Positions 25,536 through 33,948 of a stretch of 64,000 nucleotides of DNA are shown piece by piece. This DNA comes from Paenibacillus_D tarimensis_A. GTDB lineage: Bacteria; Bacillota; Bacilli; Paenibacillales; Paenibacillaceae. The stretch spans positions 620,001-684,000 of the forward strand of contig CP166298.1 of NCBI GenBank assembly GCA_041281825.1. The letters are read 5' to 3'. Each line of letters begins with the position of its first letter. Position 1 is the stretch's first letter. The notes below the pieces were generated by a model. That model worked only from the letters and a program-made list of their open reading frames with translations. It ran no database searches and was not told the origin of the DNA. A program made the position numbers and the translations under genes.

Positions 25536-27887
25536 GTGTCGAAGCCGAAACGACCGACCGCGGCGGGTTTTCACGCTGCGGGGAAAACGAGAGGAACGGT
25601 TTTCGTCCAGTTTTTTTCCAGTTATTTTTTGCTGTTTATTATACCGGTCGCCATTGTGAGTCTGATCACCTATCACTATCTCCTGCAAATGATAGGAAAG
25701 GAAGTCGAGAGCTCCAACCTGCTGATCATGACCCATTTTTCCAGTACGATGGACAGTTATTTGCGGGAGCTGCAGGAAGATAGCATCCTCTTGCTCAATT
25801 CACCGTCCGTGCTCGGACTGATCCGGATGAACCGGGAAGGCGACTTTCACGACAATCCGGATCGGGTATCGGTCATCAAAGACCTTGCGCTGCAACTCGA
25901 TAAAATGTTCGATTCAAGACCTTTTATTGACAGCGCTTATTTGTATTTACCCAAAAGTGAAGGCGTCGTGGATTCGGGGGGCTACTACACCGCCGACTAC
26001 TACTTTTCGTATAATTACAGGTTTGCGGATGCGGGGTCAGAGCAGAAGACGGAGCTTGCGGAACTTTTCGAGGGTAGGAAGATGACGGCGTTTACGAATG
26101 TTCGGAAGATTTCGAAGGTAGATTCGCTCCTCGGAGTAACGACGGCTTCCGGCAATTTTTTATCCGCCATAACGAGTTTTCCGTTTCATTCGAACGTGCC
26201 TGAGGCGTATCTTGTCGTCAATATTCACGAAGATAAATTCAAGGACATGATCCGGATTGATGACGGGATAGTAATGGGCACCCTGATTCTGGACGGTGAC
26301 GGACGCGTATTGAGCCAGGCGGGCCCTAGCCTGGTGAATGCTGGCTTGTTCTCTGAAGTGATCGGAAATGGGACGAAAGGGTCCGCCTTGGCGACATTCG
26401 ACGGGACTCCGGTGCAAATCCATTATGCCCGCTCCGAATTCAACCAATGGAAATATATTAGCGTCATCGACCTGTACGAGCTTCGGAAGCCGGTTCGGTT
26501 CATTGAGCGTTTGTTCATCCTGCTCCTGCTCCTGTTTCTAGTCGCCGGCGTGGCAATCGCTTATAGCATCGGCCGAAAAATGTATCGGCCGATCCGGGAA
26601 ATCAAGTTGGATCTGGAACGGGTTAAGGGTCTAAATTCTCCTTCTCGCGAGCCCCTACACAACGAGTACGATCTCATTAAACAATGGTCGGGTGCGCTGA
26701 TCAAGGAGCGAAAAACGATGAATCAGCAGCTCGACGGCATGAAGCCGATCATCCACGAGCATTTCCTAAGCAAAGTGCTGCTCGGCGAATTGAAAGACGA
26801 ACTATCGATTCGGATGTACGGCGAGGAAATCGGAATCGCTTTTCCGATGAAAGGAACAAAAACCGTCTGGCTGCTTGACATTCATTTTCCCGGAACAACA
26901 TCTGGGATACGAACGGAAACGGACAAACGGTTCCGCCTGATCGAGCTCAAAAACGTCATTTCCCGCGAGTGGGAGTCGCGCGTCTGGTTATGCCAGATGG
27001 ACGCCAGACGGTTGTCTGTCATTACGGAATCCTGTTCGGCTGAATCACTTAAGTCGCTTTTGCAACGCCGGTTTCCTGACCTATTTTGTACGATCGCCGT
27101 CGGACAGGAAGTTGACAGCGTTGCTTTGCTGCATGAATCGTATTGGGACGCGGAACGGCTGCTCAAATGGAAACGATTTGACCGGCAAAACGAAATTATC
27201 GACGCCGCGAAACGGAACGGCGATGATACGGAAAATCAGAACGAACACTACTTGTCCCAGGCGGAAATCAACATCGTATCGGGGCTCGTCCGATCGGGAG
27301 ATCCGGCCGCATGCAGGACATATGTGGAAAAGTTGCTGGACGAACTGTTAAAGGACGACCGGACTGCCCAACAGATGATGGCATGGAGCGTCGACATGCT
27401 GAACGCGCTTATTCGTGTCGCCGCGTCGGGCCAAAACCGGGATTTCAGCATGGAACGATATTTCGCCTGGTACGACCAGCTGCAACAATGCTATGACTCG
27501 GGGGAGCTCAAACGGTTTTTCGCTCATGTTGTCGAAGAGGCGACGTATTCGCGGGAAAAGCAGCGGGACGTGTTTGATGATGTGCTTGCCTATATCCAAA
27601 AGCATTACAAAGAAGATTTGACGCTGGAGATGTTTGCAGCCCGGTACAACATGTCGCTTGGCTACTTCAGCCGGACGTTCAAGGAAGTGGTCGGGGAAAA
27701 ATATATTGAATACCTGACCCGGCACCGGCTGAATGTCGCTAAACGCTTGCTTATGGAGACAGACAAAAAAATCGAAGACATTTCCGAAGAGGTCGGTTAT
27801 CTCGGCCGAAATTCGTTTATCAATATTTTCAAAAAGTATGAAGGCGTTACCCCTGGTAAATACCGTTTGATGCACAGACGAAATTGA
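25536..27887 (+). CDS. AraC family regulator with membrane sensor domain
   Basis: A 783-residue regulator. One membrane segment near residues 30-50, an extracellular Cache-like domain (about 55-310), a second membrane segment near 320-345 (FILLLLLFLVAGVAIAYSIG), a cytoplasmic linker and a C-terminal AraC DNA-binding domain (about 685-783). The last contains DLTLEMFAARYNMSLGYFSRTFKE and IEDISEEVGYLGRNSFINIFKK, its two helix-turn-helix units. This build is common in Paenibacillus next to LplB/YtcP-type sugar ABC genes. GTG at 25536 follows GGGAGGGG by 5 bases. It probably senses an extracellular sugar and controls the locus. The specific ligand is unknown. Confidence 0.88.
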   Translation: MSKPKRPTAAGFHAAGKTRGTVFVQFFSSYFLLFIIPVAIVSLITYHYLLQMIGKEVESSNLLIMTHFSSTMDSYLRELQEDSILLLNSPSVLGLIRMNREGDFHDNPDRVSVIKDLALQLDKMFDSRPFIDSAYLYLPKSEGVVDSGGYYTADYYFSYNYRFADAGSEQKTELAELFEGRKMTAFTNVRKISKVDSLLGVTTASGNFLSAITSFPFHSNVPEAYLVVNIHEDKFKDMIRIDDGIVMGTLILDGDGRVLSQAGPSLVNAGLFSEVIGNGTKGSALATFDGTPVQIHYARSEFNQWKYISVIDLYELRKPVRFIERLFILLLLLFLVAGVAIAYSIGRKMYRPIREIKLDLERVKGLNSPSREPLHNEYDLIKQWSGALIKERKTMNQQLDGMKPIIHEHFLSKVLLGELKDELSIRMYGEEIGIAFPMKGTKTVWLLDIHFPGTTSGIRTETDKRFRLIELKNVISREWESRVWLCQMDARRLSVITESCSAESLKSLLQRRFPDLFCTIAVGQEVDSVALLHESYWDAERLLKWKRFDRQNEIIDAAKRNGDDTENQNEHYLSQAEINIVSGLVRSGDPAACRTYVEKLLDELLKDDRTAQQMMAWSVDMLNALIRVAASGQNRDFSMERYFAWYDQLQQCYDSGELKRFFAHVVEEATYSREKQRDVFDDVLAYIQKHYKEDLTLEMFAARYNMSLGYFSRTFKEVVGEKYIEYLTRHRLNVAKRLLMETDKKIEDISEEVGYLGRNSFINIFKKYEGVTPGKYRLMHRRN

Positions 27888-27917
27888 TGGCGGCCGCAAG
27901 AGGGAGGAACGGCAGAA

Positions 27918-28817
27918 ATGAAGCAGCTGAAGGTAGGTTCGAATCCGCGATGGAACGAGATGGTGTCGAGACGGCTCAACGATTTTCCTCTCTATATTCA
28001 AAACGACCGATGCACGGCTCCCAAGCTGAAGCCTCCCCATCTGCAGCCGGGAGCGGAAATTCATATTACGCATGAAGGGGAAGCGTTGTTTGCTGTGAGG
28101 GGGGCCCTTATCAAACAGTCGCACCGCCATGTCACCATCGTAAGGGACAAAGTTCCGCATCAGTTAATCATTGATCCTCGGGCGGAATATCGACGCACGG
28201 TTGTTTGCGTGGATACGCGGGGGATAACCGGCGACGGGAAGGGGCTCACCGCGCTGCTCGACAAAGATTGGTTGCCAGAACGCGATTGGGACAGCTTCGT
28301 GTTATCCCCGCCCGTCTACGGCGAGTTGGTTGCGATCTGTGAACGGATTGTGTCGGAGCAGCAGGAAAGCAAGCCGGGCTGGGGACGCAAGGTGCTGGCG
28401 TTGTTTCTGGACTTGACTGTGCTGCTTGAGCGTAACGGGGAGCCGCAAGGCGACGGATCGGAAGCGGACTGCCGCGATCCGATGCCGGCATTGGTGCAGG
28501 CATGCGTCCATTATATCCACGGCCACATTCATGAAAACTTGTCGTTGAACGCGGTGGCGGACCGTTTCGGTGTAAGCCCGGAATATGTCACGAGATCGTT
28601 CCGCAAAGAAATCCATATGAGCTATTATCAGTATGTTCTGCTGCAACGCGTACTGCGGGCGAAGGAGTATATGCACCAGTTTTCCGATTTGAATTTGACG
28701 GCAATTGCCCTATCCACCGGCTTTTCCTCTTCATCGCACTTTTGCAGGGTGTTCCGGAACGTCGCCGGCGAGTCGCCAAGCGCGTTCCGCAAGCGGAACC
28801 TGTTTCCTGGTCAATAA
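27918..28817 (+). CDS. AraC family transcriptional regulator
   Basis: A 299-residue cytoplasmic regulator. The N-terminal half is a cupin-like ligand domain (LKPPHLQPGAEIHITHEGEALFAV, about 36-60, then RDKVPHQLIIDP). The C-terminal 100 residues are the AraC double helix-turn-helix, with LSLNAVADRFGVSPEYVTRSFRKE and LTAIALSTGFSSSSHFCRVFRN visible. It lies 30 bases after the membrane-type regulator and shares its orientation, with GAGG 10 bases before the ATG. A terminator follows. Two AraC regulators in a row suggest separate inputs for extracellular and intracellular sugar signals. Confidence 0.88.
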   Translation: MKQLKVGSNPRWNEMVSRRLNDFPLYIQNDRCTAPKLKPPHLQPGAEIHITHEGEALFAVRGALIKQSHRHVTIVRDKVPHQLIIDPRAEYRRTVVCVDTRGITGDGKGLTALLDKDWLPERDWDSFVLSPPVYGELVAICERIVSEQQESKPGWGRKVLALFLDLTVLLERNGEPQGDGSEADCRDPMPALVQACVHYIHGHIHENLSLNAVADRFGVSPEYVTRSFRKEIHMSYYQYVLLQRVLRAKEYMHQFSDLNLTAIALSTGFSSSSHFCRVFRNVAGESPSAFRKRNLFPGQ

Positions 28818-28847
28818 TTGCGCGTACGCCGATCAATATTCGGCAAG

Positions 28848-28893
28848 AACCTGATCCCCCATACGGCTATACTCGGGGGAAACCAGGTTTTTT
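28848..28893 (+). terminator. Rho-independent terminator between regulators and oxidoreductase
   Basis: AACCTG (28848-28853) with CAGGTT (28883-28888), extended by CCCCC/GGGGG inside, then TTTT. It lies only 22 bases before the next start codon, so it could also work as a leader attenuator of the oxidoreductase. Confidence 0.75.
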
Positions 28894-28914
28894 CATTGGA
28901 GAGGATGAGCGAAC

Positions 28915-30225
28915 ATGAGCGATTATCCAAATGTCTCGAACGGGCCGACGGAACCGAAACGGAAGCTACCCATCGCGGGTTCGTATGACGTCATCATATG
29001 CGGCGCGGGTCCGGCGGGGTTCACGGCCGCGTTGTACGCCGCGCGCGGAGGTGCAAAGACGTGCCTGATCGAGGCGCACGGTTGCCTAGGTGGAATCTGG
29101 ACATCCGGTAATCTGGCCTACATTCTTGACGGGCGCAACAAAACGGGCTTCCTGCCGGAACTGCTCGCCGAGCTCGATAAACATGAGGCGCGGGACGGCT
29201 TCGTATGCGACGTGGAAACGTTGAAGCTGGTGCTGGAGCAGCTCGCCCTCGAGGCGGGCGTCGATATCCGGCTGCACACGCGCGTATGCGCGGCGATCCG
29301 GAACAAAGCCAATAAGTTAACCCATATTATCACGGAGTCGAAGTCAGGCCGTGAAGCGTGGGCAGCCGACCTGTTCGTCGACGCGACCGGCGACGGCGAT
29401 CTGGCCGCTCAAGCCGGATGCGGGTTCGAACTCGGGGAAGAAGGGTCGGGCAAGATGCAGCCGATGAGCATGGTGGCGCTCGTCGCCGGCCTCTATCCTG
29501 CCGACAGCATTCCGTTTACGGTCATCGAGAAAGCGTCCCGCCTCCGGTTTCTGGACGAAATCCGAAAGGGCGGCTACTCGCCGTCATATACAAGTCCCGC
29601 CCTGTGGCATATCAGGGACGACCTGTACATCATGATGGCGAACCACCAATACGGTGTTTCCGGATTGAACGCGGCCGATCTGACCCGCGCAACGGTGGAA
29701 GCGCGGCAGGAGCTGTTCCGCATCATCCGGGCGCTGCGCTCGCTCGGCGGCATCTGGGGCCGGTTCCGGCTCGTCGCGACGCCCGCGCAAATCGGCGTTC
29801 GCGAAGGACGCAGAATTCACGGTGTGTATACGGTCACGAAAGACGATTTAATCAGCGGAGTCACCCACGAAGACGGCATATGCCGGGTCGCGTTCAACAT
29901 GGACGTGCACGCATTGGAAAACCGGTGGGGAGGCGGCGATTTCGAGAAGAAGGTGGAAACGTATCGGTCGAATGTTAAACCGTACGACATACCGCTTCGC
30001 GCGCTGATCGCGAAAGACACGGACGGCCTACTCATGGCCGGACGATGCATTAGCGGCGACTTCCTGGCTCATTCCAGCTACCGGGTGACAGGCAACGCTG
30101 TGCAGATGGGGTCGGCCGCCGGCGCGCTCGCCGCCGTATCCGCTCGAACAGGGGAACTTCCCAGGCACGTCCCATGGCGGGATGTGCTGTCGGAATGGCA
30201 GGCGATCGTGAGTCGGCAAAAATGA
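28915..30225 (+). CDS. FAD-dependent oxidoreductase (PF12831 type)
   Basis: A 436-residue flavoprotein. The dinucleotide-binding motif is IICGAGPAGFTAALYAARGG near residue 24 and is followed by EAHGCLGGIWTSG, where the Cys is typical of the family. DATGDGDLAAQAGC (about 152) and the C-terminal LLMAGRCISGDFLAHSSYRVTGNAVQMG block complete the FAD fold. Such proteins often sit in sugar-uptake loci of Paenibacillus and probably oxidise a sugar or sugar acid; the substrate is unknown. No signal peptide. GGAGAGG lies 10 bases upstream of the ATG. Confidence 0.85.
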   Translation: MSDYPNVSNGPTEPKRKLPIAGSYDVIICGAGPAGFTAALYAARGGAKTCLIEAHGCLGGIWTSGNLAYILDGRNKTGFLPELLAELDKHEARDGFVCDVETLKLVLEQLALEAGVDIRLHTRVCAAIRNKANKLTHIITESKSGREAWAADLFVDATGDGDLAAQAGCGFELGEEGSGKMQPMSMVALVAGLYPADSIPFTVIEKASRLRFLDEIRKGGYSPSYTSPALWHIRDDLYIMMANHQYGVSGLNAADLTRATVEARQELFRIIRALRSLGGIWGRFRLVATPAQIGVREGRRIHGVYTVTKDDLISGVTHEDGICRVAFNMDVHALENRWGGGDFEKKVETYRSNVKPYDIPLRALIAKDTDGLLMAGRCISGDFLAHSSYRVTGNAVQMGSAAGALAAVSARTGELPRHVPWRDVLSEWQAIVSRQK

Positions 30226-30252
30226 ATGCAACGGAAAAAACAGGTGATTAAT

Positions 30253-30284
30253 CGGCGCCGCATGCCCGCGGCGCCGTGGCTTTT
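30253..30284 (+). terminator. GC-rich terminator-like hairpin
   Basis: CGGCGCCGC (30253-30261) pairs with GCGGCGCCG (30268-30276), followed by TGGCTTTTC. It would separate the oxidoreductase from the ABC transporter genes. Confidence 0.6.
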
Positions 30285-30401
30285 CGCCGGAACAAGATAA
30301 AGTGATCGATAAAAATATGCGGTCTTCCCAACCCCTCCTTCTCTCCGGTATGCTGAAACCAAACCTCTGCAGAGGCGACCGCAGGCAGAAAGGGGGATAA
30401 C

Positions 30402-31322
30402 GTGGAGAACAAACGAAATGTCTGGAAAACGCTGAGACGTGATCAGGCGTTGTACTGGCTCATGACTCCCGGCATTTTGTATTATGTCGTATACAAATAC
30501 TTGCCCATGTACGGCGTTATCATCGGGTTCCAGAAATACTCGGTAACCAAGGGTATCTTCGGAAGCCCGTGGGTCGGTTTGAAGCATTTTCGTGATTTTT
30601 TCATGAACACGCCGGATGCGCTTCAGATTATCCGTAATACAATATTATTGAACGTTTACGAACTTATATTCGCTTTTCCTGCCCCGATTATTTTGGCGTT
30701 GCTGTTGTATGAACTTCGAAACATTTTGTTCCGGCGCATCGTACAGACGATCAGCTATTTGCCCCATTTTTTATCGACAGTCGTCATTGTGGGAATGGTC
30801 CTTAACTTTTTGTCGCCTTCAACCGGAATTATCAATCATCTGCTGAAAGCCTTTTTAGGTATCGAACCGATCATGTTTATGGGCGAATCCGGGTGGTTTC
30901 GGACTATTTATATCGGATCGGAAATCTGGCAACATCTCGGTTGGGGTACGATTCTATATCTTGCTGCCATCGCGGGCATCGATCCGACGCTGTACGAAGC
31001 GGCGAAGATCGACGGCGCGAACCGGTGGCAGCAAATGCGGCATATTACATTTGTGGGCATGCTGCCCGTTATCGTCATATTGCTTGTGCTCAATCTTGGC
31101 AAAATGATGGAGGTCGGATATCAAAAAATTATTTTGATGTACAATCCGCTTATTTACGATACGGCCGATGTCATCAATACGTTTGTTTATCGAAGGGGGA
31201 TTCTCCAGGCGGATTTCAGCTTTGCGACCGCCGTCGGCTTGTTCCAGTCCGCCGTCGGTTTCGTTCTTATCGTGCTGGCTAACCGGATCGCCCGCAGATT
31301 GACGAACACGAGCCTTTGGTAA
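30402..31322 (+). CDS. Sugar ABC transporter permease (LplB type)
   Basis: A 306-residue inner-membrane permease with six hydrophobic segments. The start region, with YWLMTPGILYYVVYKYLPMYG and a following FQKYS, is characteristic of the LplB/YtcP partner permeases that import polysaccharide breakdown products. The EAA loop is YEAAKIDGANRWQQMRHITF near 195. GTG at 30402 follows AAAGGGGG. It is 17 bases before the second permease. No ATPase gene is present; such systems normally use a shared MsmX-type ATPase encoded elsewhere. Confidence 0.92.
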   Translation: MENKRNVWKTLRRDQALYWLMTPGILYYVVYKYLPMYGVIIGFQKYSVTKGIFGSPWVGLKHFRDFFMNTPDALQIIRNTILLNVYELIFAFPAPIILALLLYELRNILFRRIVQTISYLPHFLSTVVIVGMVLNFLSPSTGIINHLLKAFLGIEPIMFMGESGWFRTIYIGSEIWQHLGWGTILYLAAIAGIDPTLYEAAKIDGANRWQQMRHITFVGMLPVIVILLVLNLGKMMEVGYQKIILMYNPLIYDTADVINTFVYRRGILQADFSFATAVGLFQSAVGFVLIVLANRIARRLTNTSLW

Positions 31323-31339
31323 GGAAGGGGTGCAGAAGC

Positions 31340-32212
31340 ATGAAAATGAAGATCGTGTCGTTCAGATTATTTGACATCGCAAACGTGACATTAATGCTAT
31401 GCCTCATGTGGGTGATGGCCTACCCCCTCCTGTATGTCACCTCTGCATCGATCAGCAACGTCGCCCATGTGGTGAACGGCAATGTAAAGCTTTGGCCGAT
31501 CGACATTACGTTCGTCGCATACGAACGCGTGTTTCAGGACGACTACATCTGGATCAGTTACTGGAACACCATCCGATATACGCTTGTACAAACCGCGCTC
31601 ACGCTCCTTGTTACCGCCATGATGGCCTATCCGCTTGCCAAACGGAGATTGCTCGGCCGCAGAGCCATTCTGCTGTTCGCGGCATTTACGATGCTGTTCA
31701 ACGGGGGGCTTATCCCGACTTATCTTGCCGTCAAATACACGGGATTGCTAAATACAATGTGGGCGGTCATCGTGCCGACGTTGGTCAATACGTGGTATTT
31801 GTTCATCATGCGCACGTTTTTCGAACAACTGCCGGAGGAGCTGGAGGAAGCCGCCACTATCGACGGTTGCAGCACAATCGGCATTTTGTTTCGCATTATG
31901 CTCCCGCTCTCCAAACCCGTCCTCATGACGGTAGGGCTGTATACCGCGGTGACGCAATGGAATTCTTTTTTCGACGCAATGATCTATTTGAACCAGAAAG
32001 ACTTGTACCCCTTGCAAATCCATTTGCGAAACATCATCATTGCCGGGACGGCTTCGGTGCAGCCGGACGCGGGGGGAGACGGCGAATTGAAGCTGCTGGA
32101 AACCGTCAAATATTCCACCATTATGGTGGCCACGCTGCCGATTCTGTTTGTGTATCCGTTTATTCAGAAGTACTTTGTCCAGGGATCACTGATCGGCGGT
32201 ATTAAAGGGTAA
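31340..32212 (+). CDS. Sugar ABC transporter permease (YtcP/LplC type)
   Basis: A 290-residue permease with six membrane segments and an EAA loop (LEEAATIDGCSTIGILFRIMLP) near 170. It is the second half of the importer with the preceding LplB-type protein. The frame extends to 31316, inside the previous gene, but the ATG at 31340 has AAGGAAGGGG upstream and gives the usual N-terminus (a charged stretch followed by FDIANVTLMLCLMWVMAYPLLYV). The stop is 20 bases before the binding protein gene. Confidence 0.9.
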   Translation: MKMKIVSFRLFDIANVTLMLCLMWVMAYPLLYVTSASISNVAHVVNGNVKLWPIDITFVAYERVFQDDYIWISYWNTIRYTLVQTALTLLVTAMMAYPLAKRRLLGRRAILLFAAFTMLFNGGLIPTYLAVKYTGLLNTMWAVIVPTLVNTWYLFIMRTFFEQLPEELEEAATIDGCSTIGILFRIMLPLSKPVLMTVGLYTAVTQWNSFFDAMIYLNQKDLYPLQIHLRNIIIAGTASVQPDAGGDGELKLLETVKYSTIMVATLPILFVYPFIQKYFVQGSLIGGIKG

Positions 32213-32232
32213 ATAAAAGGAGGTCCGATAAG

Positions 32233-33873
32233 ATGGCAAGATTTCGACAACCGATGTTTTGGCTTGTCGCGGTGCTTGTATTGATGATGTTCGTTTCCGC
32301 GTGCACTGGTCAGGGGAGGAAGGGAACGGACGGTGGAGAGGTGGTGACACCTCCGCCTCCTGCGTCCACGGAAGGTACTCCGCAGCCGAGCGAGAAGCCC
32401 GAAGGCCTGACGTTACCTTTGACGACCAGCCCGATTACGTACAGCTATTTCATTACCGAACGTGCGGATGCCCCGATCAAGGATGATTGGGCGATCATCA
32501 AGGAAATGGAAAAGCGAACCGGGGTCGACATTAAGTTTGAACCGGCACCCGGCAATACCGCTGCCGAGAAAAAGATGATCCTCATTGCAACGGGCTCGAT
32601 CCCCGACATTTTCTCCAACATAATGGCCGAGGAAGCAAGGCAATACGGTCCCGAGGGACTGTTCCTGAACTTCAAGCCGTTTATGGAACAGGGGCTAATG
32701 CCCAATGTCTCCAAATGGTTTGAGAAATACCCGGACGCCGCGACCGTCTCCACGGCTCCGGACGGAGGGATCTATGCGATTCCCGTATTTGCCGAGGAAG
32801 ATTACATCAGCTTTTCCTGGATGGGGCGAAAGGACATCATGGAGCCGCTCGGTCTTCAGATGCCGAAAAACACCGAAGAGTTTTATCAGGTGTTGAAAAA
32901 GCTGAAGGAAGCGTATCCGGATTCGTACCCGTTTATCTTTCAGATGTCGGAGAACGATCCGATGACCCGGTACGGCCTGTTCAGGGAATTTACGCAAATG
33001 TTTACTGAGACCGACGGCATCATCGGGTATAACACGCGGGAAGACAAGTATGTATTCGCCGCCGAAATGCCGGAATTCAAGGAAATGCTCCTGTTCCTGA
33101 ACAAGCTGTATACTGAAAAACTGATGGATCCAGAGTTCGCTCTCATGCCGCCGGGCCAGATGGACGAACGGCTCTTAACTGACAAATCGTTCGTTACGTT
33201 CCATTTCAAGGGCAGAATCGACAATTACAACGTGCGGGCGAAGCAGGCGGATGCGAATGCGACATTCGACATGCAGCCAATGCAGCCGTTCGCCTTGCAA
33301 GGTAAAGAAGCATTCCAGTTCATCAAGCCGGTCGTATTCGACCAGAACAATATCGCCCTGTCGGCCAAAGTGAAACATCCGGAAATCGCGGTACAGTTCA
33401 TTGATTACTTGTACAGCGAGGAAGGCACCGATCTGACGAATCTCGGTATTCAGGGTCTGACGTATGAAATTGTCGACGGAAAGCCGCGTTACCTGCCTGA
33501 GCTTGAGCAGGATCTTGTCGCCACCTTGCGGAAGGATTTCGGCGTCGTGTACGACGGCATCCGGATGGCAGGCGCGAACAAAACGCAGGACGCCCGCACA
33601 AAAACGGAAACGATCATTCTGACGGACGAAATGCACACGCCGTTTACGAAACCGACGCCGCCGTACAAAGTACCCACTGAAGAAGAAAACGAACTGGAAA
33701 AAGAAAAACGTCCGAACCTGATCAAACATTTCGAGCAGAATCTGACGGAGTTCGTGATGGGGAAAAGGCCGATTACGGACGAAAATATCGAGAAGTTTAT
33801 CGAGCAATCCAACCGCCTTGGTACCGTGCAATTGGTTGAAGCATACAATAATCAGCATAACCGCAGCCGTTGA
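32233..33873 (+). CDS. Extracellular sugar-binding lipoprotein of the ABC importer
   Basis: A 546-residue solute-binding protein. The signal peptide ends in a lipobox VSAC with Cys24, so the mature protein is lipid-anchored on the outer face of the membrane. A Pro/Thr/Ser-rich linker follows, then the periplasmic-binding fold starting at TTSPITYSYFIT. The length fits the LplA class used with LplB/YtcP permeases. The ligand is probably an oligosaccharide, by class and context. AAAGGAGGTCCG precedes the ATG. The three genes 30402-33873 form one operon; a hairpin follows. Confidence 0.92.
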   Translation: MARFRQPMFWLVAVLVLMMFVSACTGQGRKGTDGGEVVTPPPPASTEGTPQPSEKPEGLTLPLTTSPITYSYFITERADAPIKDDWAIIKEMEKRTGVDIKFEPAPGNTAAEKKMILIATGSIPDIFSNIMAEEARQYGPEGLFLNFKPFMEQGLMPNVSKWFEKYPDAATVSTAPDGGIYAIPVFAEEDYISFSWMGRKDIMEPLGLQMPKNTEEFYQVLKKLKEAYPDSYPFIFQMSENDPMTRYGLFREFTQMFTETDGIIGYNTREDKYVFAAEMPEFKEMLLFLNKLYTEKLMDPEFALMPPGQMDERLLTDKSFVTFHFKGRIDNYNVRAKQADANATFDMQPMQPFALQGKEAFQFIKPVVFDQNNIALSAKVKHPEIAVQFIDYLYSEEGTDLTNLGIQGLTYEIVDGKPRYLPELEQDLVATLRKDFGVVYDGIRMAGANKTQDARTKTETIILTDEMHTPFTKPTPPYKVPTEEENELEKEKRPNLIKHFEQNLTEFVMGKRPITDENIEKFIEQSNRLGTVQLVEAYNNQHNRSR

Positions 33874-33886
33874 TTGGTGAAGGAAT

Positions 33887-33913
33887 CGTTGCCGGAGCTT
33901 TGTTCCGGCAACG
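33887..33913 (+). promoter_or_regulatory. Intergenic hairpin after the binding protein gene
   Basis: CGTTGCCGGA (33887-33896) pairs with TCCGGCAACG (33904-33913), 10 bp, with no T-run behind it. It probably stabilises the upstream mRNA or reduces read-through into the large hydrolase gene. Confidence 0.6.
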
Positions 33914-33948
33914 TTCCCCATCAATCATAACACCAGGGAGGTGAAGTA

